Below are positions 47,113 through 55,735 of a stretch of 64,000 nt of DNA, piece by piece; positions within the stretch are counted from its first letter, which is position 1; the number at the start of each line of letters is the position of its first letter. This stretch comes from Macrostomum hystrix (lineage: Eukaryota > Platyhelminthes > Macrostomidae): positions 26,511,001 to 26,575,000 of the forward strand of contig CATNEN010000038.1 of the NCBI GenBank assembly GCA_950097015.1. The letters run 5' to 3'. The notes below the pieces were generated by a model, which did not search any database, was not told the DNA's origin, and was given only the letters and a program-made list of their open reading frames with translations. A program made the position numbers and the translations under genes.

Positions 47113-50100
47113 GACAGCGAACTGGCACTGATCTACTCATCGAAAGAGGGCTATCTAATGAGCCCAACACGGCCAATACTCGCAGCGCCTCGTTGACCGA
47201 ATCGACCATGTGGCTGGGCTGCCAGAATGGCCTTTTGTTTGTCCATTCTGCTGTGAACAATTGGAGGCGTTGTTTGCAGTGTCTGCAGTTGAAAGATGCC
47301 ATTGTGGCCGTATGTCACCTGCGCGGCAGGGTCTTTCTAGGCCTGGCCAATGGCTCCCTGTTGGTGTTCTGCCGGCAGCAGCCTGTGCCCGATCCCACCG
47401 CTGCCATCAGCTCGGAGCAGCAGCGCTGGGATTTGTCGCGCTACTTCGAACTGGCGGTCAGTGACTCGTCGGCGCCAGTCCGGGCGATGGCAGCCACAGC
47501 TGGCGGCGCCGCATTGTGGATCGGCGTCCAGAACACCGTCAAGGTGGTGGATCCGCGCACTCTGAGAGTGGCCGCCAGCTTCGACGCGCATCCCAGAGCT
47601 GACAGCACAGTCCGCCTGCTCTGCGCCATCGGCGAAGGCGTCTGGATTGGCTTCCGTCTGGACACTGTTCTGCGCCTGTTCCACGCGCACAGCCACGCCC
47701 TGCTCCAGGAGATCGACGTCGAGCCCTACATCAGCCAGGTTTTGGGCACCTCGCGTCTCGGCTTCTCGCTGGTTCGCCTAACCTCCCTGTTTGCCGCTTG
47801 CGGCCGGCTTTGGATTGGCACTAGCAATGGGATCATTGTCACGGTGCCGTTTGTCTCACCTGGCTCGTCAGGTGCCGACGGTGGCGGTGGTGGAGACGGT
47901 CACAGCTTCAATAGTCTGCTACCGCACGTGAGCATGGATCTGGCCCAATTATCCTTTCACGGCCACAAGGACGCGGTGAAATTCTTTCTGGCTGTACCAG
48001 GTAAGAATGCCATTTTACCTACCCGATGAATATAGGTTCCATCAAAAGCGGCCTTGAAGAGGGGTTTCAAAAGCCTGGGGTTTACTACCTAACCGCTTCT
48101 CTGATGACTCAAACGCTTGTATGATGACTCAAACGCTTGTATGATGACTTAAACGCTTCTCTAATGACTCAAACGCTTCTCTAATGACTCAAACGCTTCT
48201 CTAATGACTCAAACGTTTCTATGATGACTCAAACGCTTCTATGATGACTCAAACGCTTCTATGCTGACTCAAACGCTTCTCTAATGACTCAAACGTTTCT
48301 ATGATGACTCAAACGCTTCTATGATGACTCAAACGTTTCTATGCTGACTCAAATGTTTCATGATGACTCAAACGCTTCCATGATGACTAAAACGCTTGTA
48401 TGATGACTCAAACGCTTCTCTAATCACTCAAACGCTTCTATGATGACTCAAACGCTTCTATGATGACTCAAACGTTTCTATGATGACTCAAACGCTTCTA
48501 TGCTGACTCAAACGCTTCTCTAATGACTCAAACGCTTCTATGATGACTCAAACGCTTCTATGATGACTTAAACGCTTCTATGATGACTCAAATGTTTCTA
48601 TGATGACTCAAACGCTTCTATGATGACTCAAACGCTTCTATGATGACTCAAACGCTTCTATGATGACTCAAACGTTAATTTAACGACTTAAACGCTTTTC
48701 TAATGACTCAAACGCTTCTCTAATGACTCAAACGCTTCTCTAATGACTCAAACGCCTCTCTAATGACTCAAACGCTTCTCTAATGACTCAAACGCTTCTC
48801 TAATGACTCAAACGCTTCTCTAATGACTCAAACGCCTCTCTAATGACTCAAACGCTTCTCTAATGACTCAAACGCTTCTCTAATGACTCAAACGCTTCTC
48901 TAATGACTCAAACGCTTCTCTAATGACTCAAACGCTTCTCTAATGACTCAAACGCCTCTCTAATGACTCAAACGCTTCTCTAATGACTCAAACGCTTCTC
49001 TAATGACTCAAACGCTTCCTAATGACTCAAACGCTTACTAATGACTCAAACGCTTCCTAATGAATCAAACGCTTCTATGATGACTCAAACATTTCTATGA
49101 TGCCTCAAATGCTTCTCTAATGACTCAAACGCTTCTCTAATGACTCAAACGTTTCTATGATGACTCAAACGCTTCTATGATGACTCAAACGTTTCTATGC
49201 TGACTCAAACGCTTCTATGATGACTCAAACGCTTCTATGATGACTTAAACGCTTCTATGATGACTCAAACGCTTCTATGATTACTCAAATGCTTCTCTAA
49301 TGACTCAAACGCTTCTCTAATGACTCAAACGTTTCTATGATGACTCAAACGCTTCTATGATGACTCAAACGTTTCTATGCTGACTCAAATGTTTCATGAT
49401 GACTCAAACGCTTCCATGATGACTAAAACGCTTGTATGATGACTCAAACGCTTCTCTAATGACTCAAACGCTTCTATGATGACTCAAACGCTTCTATGCT
49501 GACTCAAACGCTTCTCTAATGACTCAAACGCTTCTATGATGACTCAAACGCTTCTATGATGACTCAAACGCTTCTATGATGACTCAAACGCTTCTATGAT
49601 GACTCAAACGCTTCTATGATGACTCAAACGTTAATTTAACGACTTAAACGCTTTTCTAATGACTCAAACGCTTCTCTAATGACTCAAACGCTTCCTAATG
49701 AATCAAACGCTTCTTTGATGACTCAAAAGTTTCTATGATGACTCAAACGCCTCTCTAATGACTCAAACGCTTCTCTAATGACTCAAACGCCTCTCTAATG
49801 ACTCAAACGCTTCTCTAATGACTCAAACGCTTCTCTAATGACTCAAACGCCTCTCTAATGACTCAAACGCCTCTCTAATGACTCAAACGCTTCTCTAATG
49901 ACTCAAACGCTTCTCTAATGACTCAAACGCCTCTCTAATGACTCAAACGCCTCTCTAATGACTCAAACGCCTCTCTAATGACTCAAACGCTTCTCTAGCG
50001 ACTCGGGAGGCACAGGTGTGTCGCTAATTTTAATCACTTTATAGCTACTATTGAACAGCCGATGTAATCTTTGAAGTTGATTTGTTTTTTATTTATTTTC

Positions 50101-52568
50101 AGCTACAGACAATAGTATATCTGACGACGGTGACAAGTCAGGTTTGTAAAGTTGTTAAAGCAATCAAAATATTCTATTTTTTATCGTCATTTTTTATTGA
50201 TTGAATTTCTTCTATCTAGATTCTGAACCAAATCCAATATCTAGTTAAAGATTCCATTATCATTGCAACTATAAGATTAAGATTTTGAGGACCGATTGAA
50301 GGACCAGTACAGTAGGTTTAGAGATTGTTAGGACCGATTGTAGAACCAGTTCATTGAGATAGAGATTGTTAGGACCAATTAAAGGACCAACACATTGGGA
50401 TAGAGATTGTTAGGACCAATTAAAGGACCAACACATTGGGATAGAGATTGTTAGGACCAATTAAAGTACCAACACATTGGGATAGAGATTGTTAGGACCA
50501 ATTAAAGGACCAACACATTGGGATAGAGATTGTTAGGACCAATTAAAGGACCAACACATTGGGATAGAGATTGTTAGGACCAATTAAAGGACCAACACAT
50601 TGGGATAGAGATTGTTAGGACCAATTAAAGGACCAACACATTGGGATAGAGATTGTTAGGACCAATTATAGGACCAACACATTGGGATAGAGATTGTTAG
50701 GACCAATTAAAGGACCAACACATTGGGATAGAGATTGTTAGGACCAATTAAAGGACCAACACATTGGGATAGAGATTGTTAGGACCAATTAAAGGACCAA
50801 CACATTGGGATAGAGATTGTTAGGACCAATTAAAGGACCAGTAACTTCAAATGAGATTTTGAAATCGATTTGGTGTCAAACTTTTTAAGTAAATCAAGCT
50901 CACATTTAAGATGCCGAAAATGTGCAGTTTAAATTTTCTGCAATAAAGTCAATGAGACTCAATTTTTAATGAAGTCCTTAGTAAATGAGCTGTGATTTTC
51001 TCTGTCGATTTTCGCAAGTTAGGCTTTTTTCGCAGATAAAATCTGACTTCAAAAAAAATTAAGAATCATGCCTTTTTCTGATTGTGAAAAAACACCTGCA
51101 AAAACGAATTTTATTTTCTACACACTGATTTAGCATTTAGCAAAGCTTACCAAACCTTGCCAGGGAAACGCGAGGCCCCACCAGTTGGGAAGATTATCCG
51201 CGACCGGGATCTGCGCACCGTCCTATTGATTAGCGGCGGCGAAGGTTACATCGACTTTAGAGTTGGTGAGTGCACCTTCTTTTGAAGGGGAAATGGGGAT
51301 TAAAATTTTCTTGAAGTTTTATTAACGAAGGTGATAATTCACCAGTGGATGCTAGTTGAGGTCAGGATAATTACCTGTTCGGCAATTAACTGTGAGGATA
51401 ATTACCAGTGCGGTAATTAACTGTGAGGATAATTAACTGTGAGGATAATTACCTGTTCGGCAATTAACTGTGAGGATAATTACCTGTGCGGTAATTAACT
51501 GAGAGGATAATTAACTGAGAGGATAATTAACTGTGAGGATAATTAACTGTGAGGACAATTAACTGTGAGGATAATTAACTGTGAGGATAATTAACTGTAA
51601 AGATAATTAACTGAGAGGATAATTAACTGTGAGGATAATTAACTGAGAGGATAATTAACTGTGAGGATAATTAACTGAGAGGATAGTTAACTGTGAGGAT
51701 AATTAACTGAGAGGATAATTAACTGTGAGGATAATTAACTGAGAGGATAATTAACTGTGAGGATAATTGCCGTTGCGGTAATTAACTGTGAGGATAATTA
51801 ACTGAGAGGATAATTAACTGTGAGGATAATTAACTGTGAGGACAATTAACTGTGAGGACAATTAACTGTGAGGACAATTAACTGTGAGGATAATTAACTG
51901 TGAGGACAATTAACTGTGAGGACAATTAACTGTGAGGATAATTAACTGTGAGGATAATTAACTGAGAGGATAATTAACTGTGAGGATAATTAACTGTGAG
52001 GATAATTAACTGAGAGGATAATTAACTGTGAGGATAATTAACTGAGAGGATAATTAACTGTAAAGATAATTAAAAGTGAGGATAATTAACTGTGAGGATA
52101 ATTAACTGTGAGGACTATTTCCGGAACGGATAATTGGCTTAAGAAAATTTACCTGCAGATAATTACAAATGAAAAACCAACAGTTAAGAAAATTTTTAAT
52201 TGGGATATTATTACCTTATTTGTGATTTTGTGATAATAATCACCCTGTGATAAATAACATCACTATAGTAATTACCTGGAGGATATTTACTTTGTACTTT
52301 GAGAATAATTATCTTGAAGATAATTAGGTAGCGGTCAGGTAACTTTCGGAGCATAGCGACCCTGAGAATAAATGCCGATAAGAATAAATACCGCTGATCA
52401 CGCAACACGCAACCCTAGAAGATACGCTCTCCTATTTCAGGCGATACCGAAGATCCATCCGAGCAGGACCGTACCGCCGCCGCCGCCGCCGCCGCTGGCA
52501 CCGCCAACTCCCTCCTACCCAAGCCTGAAAGATCCCATCTGATTGTGTGGCAGGTGTCTGACCAGTGA
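23600..52568 (+). CDS. SPAG9/MAPK8IP3-like: JIP3/JIP4-type JNK-interacting scaffold (14 coding exons)
   Basis: Coding exons: 23600-24088, 24351-24866, 25164-25374, 31216-31257, 31669-31689, 32651-32708, 32788-32844, 33013-33166, 33247-33434, 37395-37866, 46548-48000, 50103-50141, 51134-51265 and 52441-52568. All phases agree; the sum is 1319 residues, against about 1321 for vertebrate JIP4. Family role: a scaffold linking JNK-pathway kinases and kinesin-1 or dynein to cargo, and binding phosphorylated Rab GTPases on lysosomes and vesicles. Order seen: RH1 domain ([20 protein letters not shown]), coiled coil, leucine-zipper region ([18 protein letters not shown]), RH2 domain ([20 protein letters not shown]), a linker ([12 protein letters not shown]), a C-terminal WD40-like propeller and the conserved end [10 protein letters not shown]. 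Intron 3 hosts an LTR element, intron 10 an antisense kinase gene, and most long introns a private minisatellite. JIP3 versus JIP4 cannot be decided; invertebrates usually have one gene. Confidence 0.95.
24145..24250 (+). mobile_element. SINE family 1, truncated
   Basis: Lies in JIP intron 1. It retains part of the tRNA-like segment (GACTTGAAGGTCG), then jumps to the body with CAGTCCATGGACTG at 24200-24213 and CAGCCGAACGCAGCG. The segment seen between these in the 45862 copy is missing. Confidence 0.65.
24890..25025. repeat. 16-bp minisatellite in JIP intron 2
   Basis: About seven copies of ACCTTGGGATTTGAAT, starting about 25 bases after the 5' splice site at 24867. Confidence 0.85.
25045..25140 (-). 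mobile_element. tRNA-like sequence (SINE head or tRNA pseudogene)
   Basis: The minus strand begins GGAAGGTTGTAGCTTAGCG and has a B-box-like GAGTTCGAATCTC. A 7-bp acceptor-stem-like pair (GGAAGGT with ACCTTCC) spans the unit. The T-stem pairing is poor, so a functional tRNA is unlikely. It sits just before the acceptor of JIP exon 3. Confidence 0.5.
25500..25910. repeat. 21-bp minisatellite in JIP intron 3
   Basis: About 18 copies of CCACTGGGATTCTGATCCAA plus one base, with variants. It begins about 130 bases after the 5' splice site at 25375. The LTR element insertion lies just downstream. Confidence 0.92.
25885..26139. repeat. 255-bp direct duplication flanking the LTR element, left copy
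   Basis: Appears identical to 30503-30757. It starts within the last units of the 21-bp array (TCCCATCCATCGGG) and ends CATCATTTTCGGC. The LTR begins 5 bases later, at 26145. Confidence 0.9.
26145..26331 (-). repeat. 3' LTR of the retrotransposon
   Basis: 187 bp; on the minus strand it starts TGTGTTGTACTTTTATATG and ends TTAGACCACA, with TG...CA termini. TATATAA-like sequence near its start may act as promoter in the 5' copy. It contains one GTCTATGG octamer. Confidence 0.92.
26361..29726 (-). CDS. pol: Retrotransposon pol (protease, RT, RNase H, integrase)
   Basis: An open frame of 1121 codons. Landmarks: aspartic protease LVDTGCSRS (Asp83); eleven copies of an 11-residue repeat at about 195-320; RT with [11 protein letters not shown] and YIDDIIV (about 515); RNase H (VWCDASS, then [14 protein letters not shown]); integrase zinc region (HEKHHFG...CIRC, about 810-850); and integrase catalytic residues in CDVTHF, LLLDNSP and NGIVERNH (about 878, 931 and 964). 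It overlaps the end of gag by about 145 bases and lies in the -1 frame relative to gag, so a frameshift is the likely expression route. The first residues are overlap sequence and the true N-terminus is unknown. Confidence 0.9.
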   Translation of the reverse strand: MLLVRQGGPCEQRVHGTQPSESRLFCLWKSGTCGCSMPAARRFSKKRVMEARNVCANGLPCAPAHLPSLSVHVNSFVVTALVDTGCSRSIVSSRVTGVKKRPVHERVTMMNGDSAECEWEADVALSVRGHQLPVLRCIVMDILPGFDLLLGMDAISRLGGVSVKRDCRSVRFGIEEQSLALETAAVAKAFSKPKAESPVSCPAGEVESPVSCPAGEVESPVSCPAGEVESPVSCPAGEVESPVSCPAGEVESPVSCPAGEVESPVSCPAEEVESPVSCPTGEVESPVSCPAGEVESPVSCPAGEVESPVSCPARGARLAKNTLTEACLVLEEKDFSAKFIDGEWTVAWKWLDEAPLLSNTIAQYRVPPEAVGEYESEIKDWIQRGWLLPFEGDSDGVIPLMAVVQTNKAKVRPVLDYRELNQYVSSHTAESVVCGAKLRAWRRLGENASIIDLRKAYLQLRLDPSLWRYQVVRFKGRRYCLTRLGFGLNVAPKIMTAVVNKVLSMEDDVREATDSYIDDIIVNNSKIPNERVTGLLARFGLEAKPPESLIGGRVLGLRVYRREDGVTCWKRDNVLSQLKGPATRRQLFSWCGQLVGHFPVAAWLRVACSYLKRVTSTIAWDAIVSESAMRIAQEISEMVQERDPVAGVWTVDETSRCRVWCDASSIAIGAVIEIGGVIVEDASWLRKQDDAAHINLAELEAVLKGINLALAWGTRKVEVLTDSATVHGWLQSLIVGDKPVRVKGLGEALVRKRLSLIRDTASECELELLTSLVPSSANKADALTRVPQQWLRQRPFCAVALRPVDMDLRACHEKHHFGVDRTLYLAKLCFPEREVLREEVERIVANCIRCKSVDPAPMVWDHGRLEVDANWWRLACDVTHFKDDRYLSIVDCGPSRFSLWRKLTDERTASITGILVQVFRERGPPWQLLLDNSPTFRSAEVRAFCEAWGVQLLFRCAHRPSGNGIVERNHRTIKRMAARTGKDVLEMVFWYNMAPKDGTRKDSVPSRMVSTYDWKPPTVSLPEALETLEANPRPTPTLPVGTEVFVKPPAVRCTDEWPRGRVTGQGQGSTVEVDGLPRHVADVRPAPDTQPQPPGVERAVERDAEPRRSNRVKSAPVRYEP
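28787..29140 (-). repeat. 33-bp coding minisatellite within pol
   Basis: Eleven tandem units encoding [11 protein letters not shown], with only a few substitutions (PAEEV, PTGEV), between protease and RT. The unit keeps the frame. The near-identity of units at DNA level suggests recent expansion. Confidence 0.92.
29582..30292 (-). CDS. gag: Retrotransposon gag
   Basis: 236 residues from ATG 30292 ([20 protein letters not shown]). The capsid-like region ([16 protein letters not shown]...[11 protein letters not shown]) is followed by two zinc knuckles, [14 protein letters not shown] and [14 protein letters not shown]. The frame is open further upstream into the LTR, but the start chosen lies just after the LTR with a leader of only 23 bases. 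It forms the particle shell and packages element RNA by family knowledge. Confidence 0.88.
   Translation of the reverse strand: MASAVKFSDIIKQYDGEEDFSRWAQKLELVAKLQKVNDLAAFIPLFLSGGAFAVYQALNEESKSDYKTLKAALTSAFCPNKYKAYDEFVSRRLGPGESVDVFLADLTRLARLVDEIPGEEWIKCAFVRGLPATVSQQLIASCSLKELELHELAEKARNLTISRESCCVVSSAGNARSAGKFAPRNKVMSCYSCGKEGHVSKECMERNRANQGCFVCGKAGHVAARCPQRADFQKNE
30316..30502 (-). repeat. 5' LTR of the retrotransposon
   Basis: 187 bp, same as the left copy as far as I can compare by eye. On the minus strand it is followed by AGCTATCGCGGCAATACGC, the expected primer-binding region, which does not begin with TGG. Confidence 0.92.
30503..30757. repeat. 255-bp direct duplication, right copy
   Basis: Matches 25885-26139 and then continues into unique intron sequence (GCTGTCCTTTTAAGG). 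Confidence 0.9.
31216..33434 (+). CDS. SPAG9/MAPK8IP3-like: JIP gene, exons 4-9: leucine zipper and RH2 domain
   Basis: Six short exons including a 21-base microexon (31669-31689, encoding ASGEGLF with borrowed bases) and introns as short as 79 bases. Exons 6-8 give [33 protein letters not shown] and a charged coiled coil, matching the family's second leucine zipper, which binds kinesin light chain, dynactin and ARF6. Exon 9 gives the RH2 domain ([18 protein letters not shown], then EAVRWTEML), which binds phosphorylated Rab8/Rab10-type GTPases. The phase series 1-1-1-2-2-0-2 is internally consistent. Confidence 0.88.
31925..32292. repeat. 44-bp minisatellite in JIP intron 5
   Basis: About eight copies of a 44-bp unit containing CATTCCCTATCAGCCTGCCC and AACCAACCTCTACCCA. 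Confidence 0.88.
33450..33768. repeat. 39-bp minisatellite in JIP intron 9
   Basis: About eight copies of a 39-bp unit containing GGATTGCTAGTCTAG and CAAGGATTAGAAT, beginning about 20 bases after the 5' splice site at 33435. Confidence 0.88.
34122..34206 (+). CDS. Possible alternative last exon of the JIP gene
   Basis: A GC-rich island after the acceptor TTTCAGTTTCAG. Joined to exon 9 in phase 2 it reads on as [18 protein letters not shown] and stops at 34204-34206. Use of this exon would give a short isoform that ends after the RH2 domain and lacks the propeller. The next in-phase exon (37395) gives the full-length protein. The codon-like composition in an AT-rich intron is the main support. 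Confidence 0.4.
34435..34955. repeat. 16-bp minisatellite in JIP intron 9
   Basis: About 33 copies of GAGATGAGACACGGGA, some replaced by a shorter GAGATACCT variant. Confidence 0.93.
34956..35960. other. JIP intron 9, unique part
   Basis: AT-rich with two GTCTATGG octamers (35273-35280 reverse, 35429-35436 forward). No gene seen. Confidence 0.45.
35965..36500. repeat. 37-bp minisatellite in JIP intron 9
   Basis: About 14 copies of a 37-bp unit containing GCAGCTCTCTGATTGGTCAG and ATGGATAGAAATGGAC. Each unit includes ATTGG, an inverted CCAAT pentamer. Confidence 0.92.
36501..37394. other. JIP intron 9, 3' part
   Basis: Unique AT-rich sequence leading to the acceptor at 37394. No gene seen. 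Confidence 0.45.
37395..37866 (+). CDS. SPAG9/MAPK8IP3-like: JIP gene, exon 10: Ser/Gln-rich linker
   Basis: Encodes a serine/proline-rich stretch, the conserved [10 protein letters not shown], a polyglutamine run of about 10 from CAG repeats, the conserved HAYGWALPQ and [13 protein letters not shown], and ends at a CAAAG/GTGAG border before VWCAAAV in the next exon. This linker precedes the propeller and in the family carries many phosphorylation sites. Confidence 0.9.
37990..40690. repeat. 33-bp minisatellite in JIP intron 10
   Basis: About 82 copies of a unit containing GGGATGTCAAACTCACAGAT and CCCCTAAGGTGTT, beginning about 120 bases after the 5' splice site at 37867. The unit length is a multiple of three without stops, so it gives spurious frames of 920 codons (+) and 733 codons (-). 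Confidence 0.96.
40755..41098. other. Spacer between the 33-bp array and the kinase gene
   Basis: AT-rich; probably the 3' untranslated region of the minus-strand kinase. No other feature seen. Confidence 0.4.
41100..43633 (-). CDS. CK1-superfamily protein kinase nested antisense in JIP intron 10 (3 exons)
   Basis: Minus-strand exons 43633-43454, 42857-42150 and 42047-41100 (both introns phase 0) give 611 residues. Seen: glycine loop [11 protein letters not shown] at about 51-61; candidate ATP lysine 116 in DIVAIKYEI; catalytic loop [14 protein letters not shown] (Asp269, Lys271, Asn274); DFG at 290-292; then [13 protein letters not shown] and [19 protein letters not shown], a substrate-region pattern typical of CK1 and tau-tubulin kinases. 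All catalytic residues are present, so activity is likely. About 65 residues separate the glycine loop from the lysine, where about 17-20 is usual, so the N-lobe carries an insertion of about 45 residues. The C-terminal 270 residues after the kinase core are not recognised. Exact family is uncertain (divergent CK1/TTBK-like). Confidence 0.85.
42935..43375. repeat. 34-bp minisatellite in kinase intron 1
   Basis: About 13 copies of a unit containing CTGCTAGTCATATGTGCCCC and TTCCAGCTGCCAAA. In the kinase's direction it starts about 75 bases after the 5' splice site at 43453. Confidence 0.92.
43850..45858. repeat. 24-bp minisatellite in JIP intron 10
   Basis: About 83 copies of AAGGATTGGGTCAGTAGCTA plus ACTG, with variants CACTAGCTAGC and CTGTAGC. 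It lies upstream of the kinase gene; frames across it (ATDPILQL repeats) are not genes. Confidence 0.95.
45862..46150 (+). mobile_element. tRNA-derived SINE, family 1 (most complete copy)
   Basis: The tRNA-like head has an A-box-like TAGTCGGAGCG and B box GGTTCGATTTCC. The body includes CCTTTAGCAAGCCACTTAAC, TACCAGCATTAGCTGGG, and the palindrome CAGTCCATGGACTG at 46046-46059. It directly abuts the 24-bp array. Confidence 0.8.
46548..52568 (+). CDS. SPAG9/MAPK8IP3-like: JIP gene, exons 11-14: C-terminal WD40-like propeller
   Basis: Exon 11 (46548-48000) is the largest: [37 protein letters not shown], a (CAG)n polyglutamine run near 47075-47110, then [64 protein letters not shown] and [15 protein letters not shown], in the same order as the vertebrate propeller. 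Exon 12 is 39 bases. Exon 13 (51134-51265) gives [14 protein letters not shown]; of two AG acceptors seven bases apart (51133 and 51140), only the first keeps phase. Exon 14 has an alanine run (GCC repeats) and ends [13 protein letters not shown]. Confidence 0.92.
48090..50005. repeat. 20-bp minisatellite in JIP intron 11
   Basis: About 95 copies of ACTCAAACGCTTCTCTAATG and variants, beginning about 90 bases after the 5' splice site at 48001. Rare variant runs recur about 1 kb apart (48341 and 49379; 48672 and 49629), showing a block duplication. Confidence 0.95.
50280..50850. repeat. 41-bp minisatellite in JIP intron 12
   Basis: About 14 copies of a unit containing ATTGTTAGGACCAATTAAAG and ACCAACACATTGGGATAGAG, beginning about 140 bases after the 5' splice site at 50142. 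Confidence 0.92.
51335..52115. repeat. 16-bp minisatellite in JIP intron 13
   Basis: About 48 copies of AACTGTGAGGATAATT, beginning about 70 bases after the 5' splice site at 51266. Confidence 0.94.
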
Positions 52569-52694
52569 TTTAGTTTTGTTTGCTTACCGATAAGAAGGCC
52601 GTGTTTTTGTTCATTTTTCTTTTAGTAAGTTTTTTATAGATGGCCCGCAGTAGATCTTATTTTAGTCTTAGATACATTGCGCTTGCCTTGCCAG

Positions 52695-52700
52695 AATAAA
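52695..52700 (+). terminator. Candidate poly(A) signal of the JIP gene
   Basis: AATAAA 127 bases after the JIP stop codon. Further AATAAA hexamers near 53940 and 53975 are alternatives. Confidence 0.4.
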
Positions 52701-52899
52701 AATATGTTTGCCTGTTTTTATTCTAGGTATTGTTATTCTGCTTTTGCTTGTGAATCACAGAATTGTAACTTCGGCGTGTTTGTTTAGGGTGGATTGCTAA
52801 TCTAGCTGGCTGCCTAATGGTTTAAAGCCATTGTTCTGTTCAAGCATCTACTAATTAATCGTTACTAAGTGCTTAATTTCGTATTATTTACAAACTATG

Positions 52900-53492
52900 C
52901 ACCTATCTTGTACAGCCTTTTCCTATTCCTGTACATCCTTTCCCTATTCCTGTACAGCCTTTCCCTATTCCTGTACAGCATTTTCCTATTCCTGTACAGC
53001 CTTTCCCTATTCCTGTACAGCATTTTCCTATTCCTGTACAGCCTTTCCCTATTCCTGTACAGCCTTTCCCTATTCCTGTACAGCCTTTCCATATTCCTGT
53101 ACAGCCTTTAACCTATTACTGTATAGCCTTTTCCTCATCCTGTACAGCCTTTTCCCAATACTGTCAGTTACATCCTTTTCCCGAGCCTGCATAGCCCTTC
53201 CAATATCCTGTACAGCTCTTTCTCTATCCTGTACAGCTCTTCGTCAATCCAGTATAGCCATTTCCCTATCCTGTACAGCCCCTCACCTATCCTGTGCAGG
53301 CTTTCCCCTATCCTGTACAGACTATACCCCATCCTGTACTGACTTTCCTCCATCCTTTACAAGCCAATCCCCTATCCTGTACAGTTTTTCCCCAATCCTG
53401 TACAGTTTTTCCCCAATCCTGTACAGTTTTTCCCAAATCCTGTACTGCCTTTTGCCTATCCTGTACAGCCTTTCCCCATCATCCTATTCCAC
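52900..53492. repeat. 21-bp minisatellite downstream of the JIP gene
   Basis: About 27 copies of CCTGTACAGCCTTTCCCTAT plus T, increasingly diverged toward its 3' end. Confidence 0.9.
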
Positions 53493-54068
53493 CATTCTGG
53501 AATAGCCAAAGACTCACCCTTATACAACATCTTAATTATTATTTATCACTTTTTTAGCATAGGTTAATATCGTGTATACACTGTATAGATTAGCAATCCA
53601 TGCTTATTGTGCGTCTACAATTGCCAGCGCTTTTGCCCTAGTGTCTGTATTTTTACTTTTTTCTATATTTATTCGGGATTTACTCTGAATTGCATCTCAT
53701 CTGATTGCACTTTAAGAAGTTCATTGTTTTTATTTAACTTTGAATTTTTCGGGTGCATCCTGACTTGGCTTAATAAGCGTGCGAATCAAAATGCTGCTGA
53801 AAAAACCCTACATATTACATAATTAAGTATAATTTTGCCTGATTCAGACCCATTGTACTTGTGATTCTGTATGATTTATTTTATTTTATATTTTGCTTAC
53901 GTCGAAGCTGAATCTATAGCCAGTATTTGTCAGTGTGTTAAATAAAGTTTAAGTTATTGTTTGATTTAATCTTTAATAAACATTTTCTTTTCAAAATTTT
54001 CTGCCATTGCGTATCGATAAAATATTTTTATAAGCATTTTTGACATTGTTTTTTACGAAATCTAATTA
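53493..54068. other. Intergenic stretch
   Basis: AT-rich with AATAAA hexamers near 53940 and 53975; possibly extended JIP 3'-UTR. No gene seen. Confidence 0.4.
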
Positions 54069-54069
54069 A

Positions 54070-55735
54070 AAACACCACCTCACTCCCACTCCTAACCCTT
54101 CCTGTGCACCCACCTCACTCCTACTTCTAACCCTTCCTGCGCAACCATCTCACTCCCTCTCCTAACCCTTCCTGCGCATCCACCTCACTCCTACTTCTAA
54201 CCCAGCCTGCACACCCACCTCACTAGCTATCATTAAGTTTCTAAACATCATTTTGTTTAGAAAGCATTCTCTAATTAGATTTATTAAACTAAAACAATAT
54301 AAACACTGAAAATAAGCTAATTTCGACAGTATAATTCGGTGCAGTCAAAGCTGCATATATTCATGCGCTTTACGCTGACAGCCAAAAAGTTTCTCAGCTG
54401 TGCTCAGGCCGGAAATGAATTATTTAGCTAGACTGCTCCACTATTTTCAATTTTAAGCACGCATGAAATATCGTTGCTGTGCAATTTATGTCGTGCTCAC
54501 AAGGATTTGACATTGTCAGTCGGTACTTGGCTTCAAATCTGTGATTTAATTTCCAACAGAATTGCTCACCATTATCGCTTCCTTCCGAGGAAGTGTTGCT
54601 TGTCTTGGAAACGTGCGAGTAATTAATTACTTTGCAATCTGGTGCCACACCACACGCTATACAATGCAACTCTAACGCTTTGTTTTATCAATCGGTAAAT
54701 TTGGTTAAATATTTTGGATTCGTCTAATTCTGGACATAATGATGTTTCAAACTCGTGTGTAGACACGCACACAGATACCGTATGTAGGCGCCCACTCAAA
54801 CCGGTATGTATACTTTCTCATCGTCAGGCAATGTACACTACAATTTCACAAACTCAAGCCACTGCGAAATCGAACTCGGGGAACTTGGTACGAGAGGCGA
54901 ATTCGTTACACCGCTCTGCCACTCACCACCACATTTCTGATTTGGCTTAAGCTAGTGCATGGCTCACCGATTTTCTAATTTTTTGACCCCATTCCCACTC
55001 CTAACCCTTACAGCGCACCCACCTCACTCCCACATTCTCGCTAACCCTTCCTGTTCAGCCACCTCAATCCCACTCCTAACCCTTCCTGTGCACCCGCCTC
55101 ACTCCACTCCTAACCCTTCCTGCTCAGGCACCTCACTCCTCCTTCTAACCCTTCCAGCGCACCCACCTCACTCCCAGTCCTAACCCTTCCTGCGCACCCA
55201 CCTTACTCCCTCACTGACTCTAACCCTTCCTGCTCAGCCACCTCACTCCTCCCTCTAACCCTTCCAGCGCACCCACCTCACTCCCAGTCCTAACCCTTCC
55301 TGCGCACCCACCTTACTCCCTCACTCACTCTAACCCTTCCTGTTCAGCCACCTTAATCCCACTCCTAACCCTTCCTGCACACCCGCCTCACTCCCACATT
55401 CTCGCTAACCCTTCCTGTTCAGCCACCTCAATCCCAATCCTAACCCTTCCAGCTCAGCCACCTGCACTCCCTCACTCACTCTAACCCTTCCTGCTCAGCC
55501 ACCTCACTCCTTCTAACCCTTCCTGCGCACCCACCTCACTCCCAGTCCTAACCCTTCCTGCGCACCCACCTTACTCCCTCACTCACTCTAACCCTTACTG
55601 TTCAGCCACCTCACTCCCACTCCTAACCCTTAATGAGCACCCACCTCACTCCCACTCCTAACCCTTAATGAGCACCCACCCCACTCCCACTCCTAACCCT
55701 TAATGAGCACCCACCTCTCTTACACTCCTACTCCT
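54070..55735. repeat. About 35-bp C-rich minisatellite, in two blocks
   Basis: Blocks at 54070-54230 and 54985-55735 share a unit containing CACCTCACTCCCACTCC and TAACCCTTCCTGCGCACC. The blocks are separated by unique DNA and a SINE, suggesting an array split by insertion or deletion. Confidence 0.88.
54785..54952 (-). mobile_element. tRNA-derived SINE, family 2
   Basis: The minus strand begins GGTGAGTGGCAGAGCGGTG and CTCGTACCAAGTTC, the same head as the copy at 19583, followed by a body with TGACGATGAGAAAG. The body is diverged. Confidence 0.65.

Noticed and set aside
54070..55735. Telomere-like CTAACCCT motifs
   Set aside because: They occur once per about 35-bp unit inside a mixed sequence, not as a pure hexamer array.
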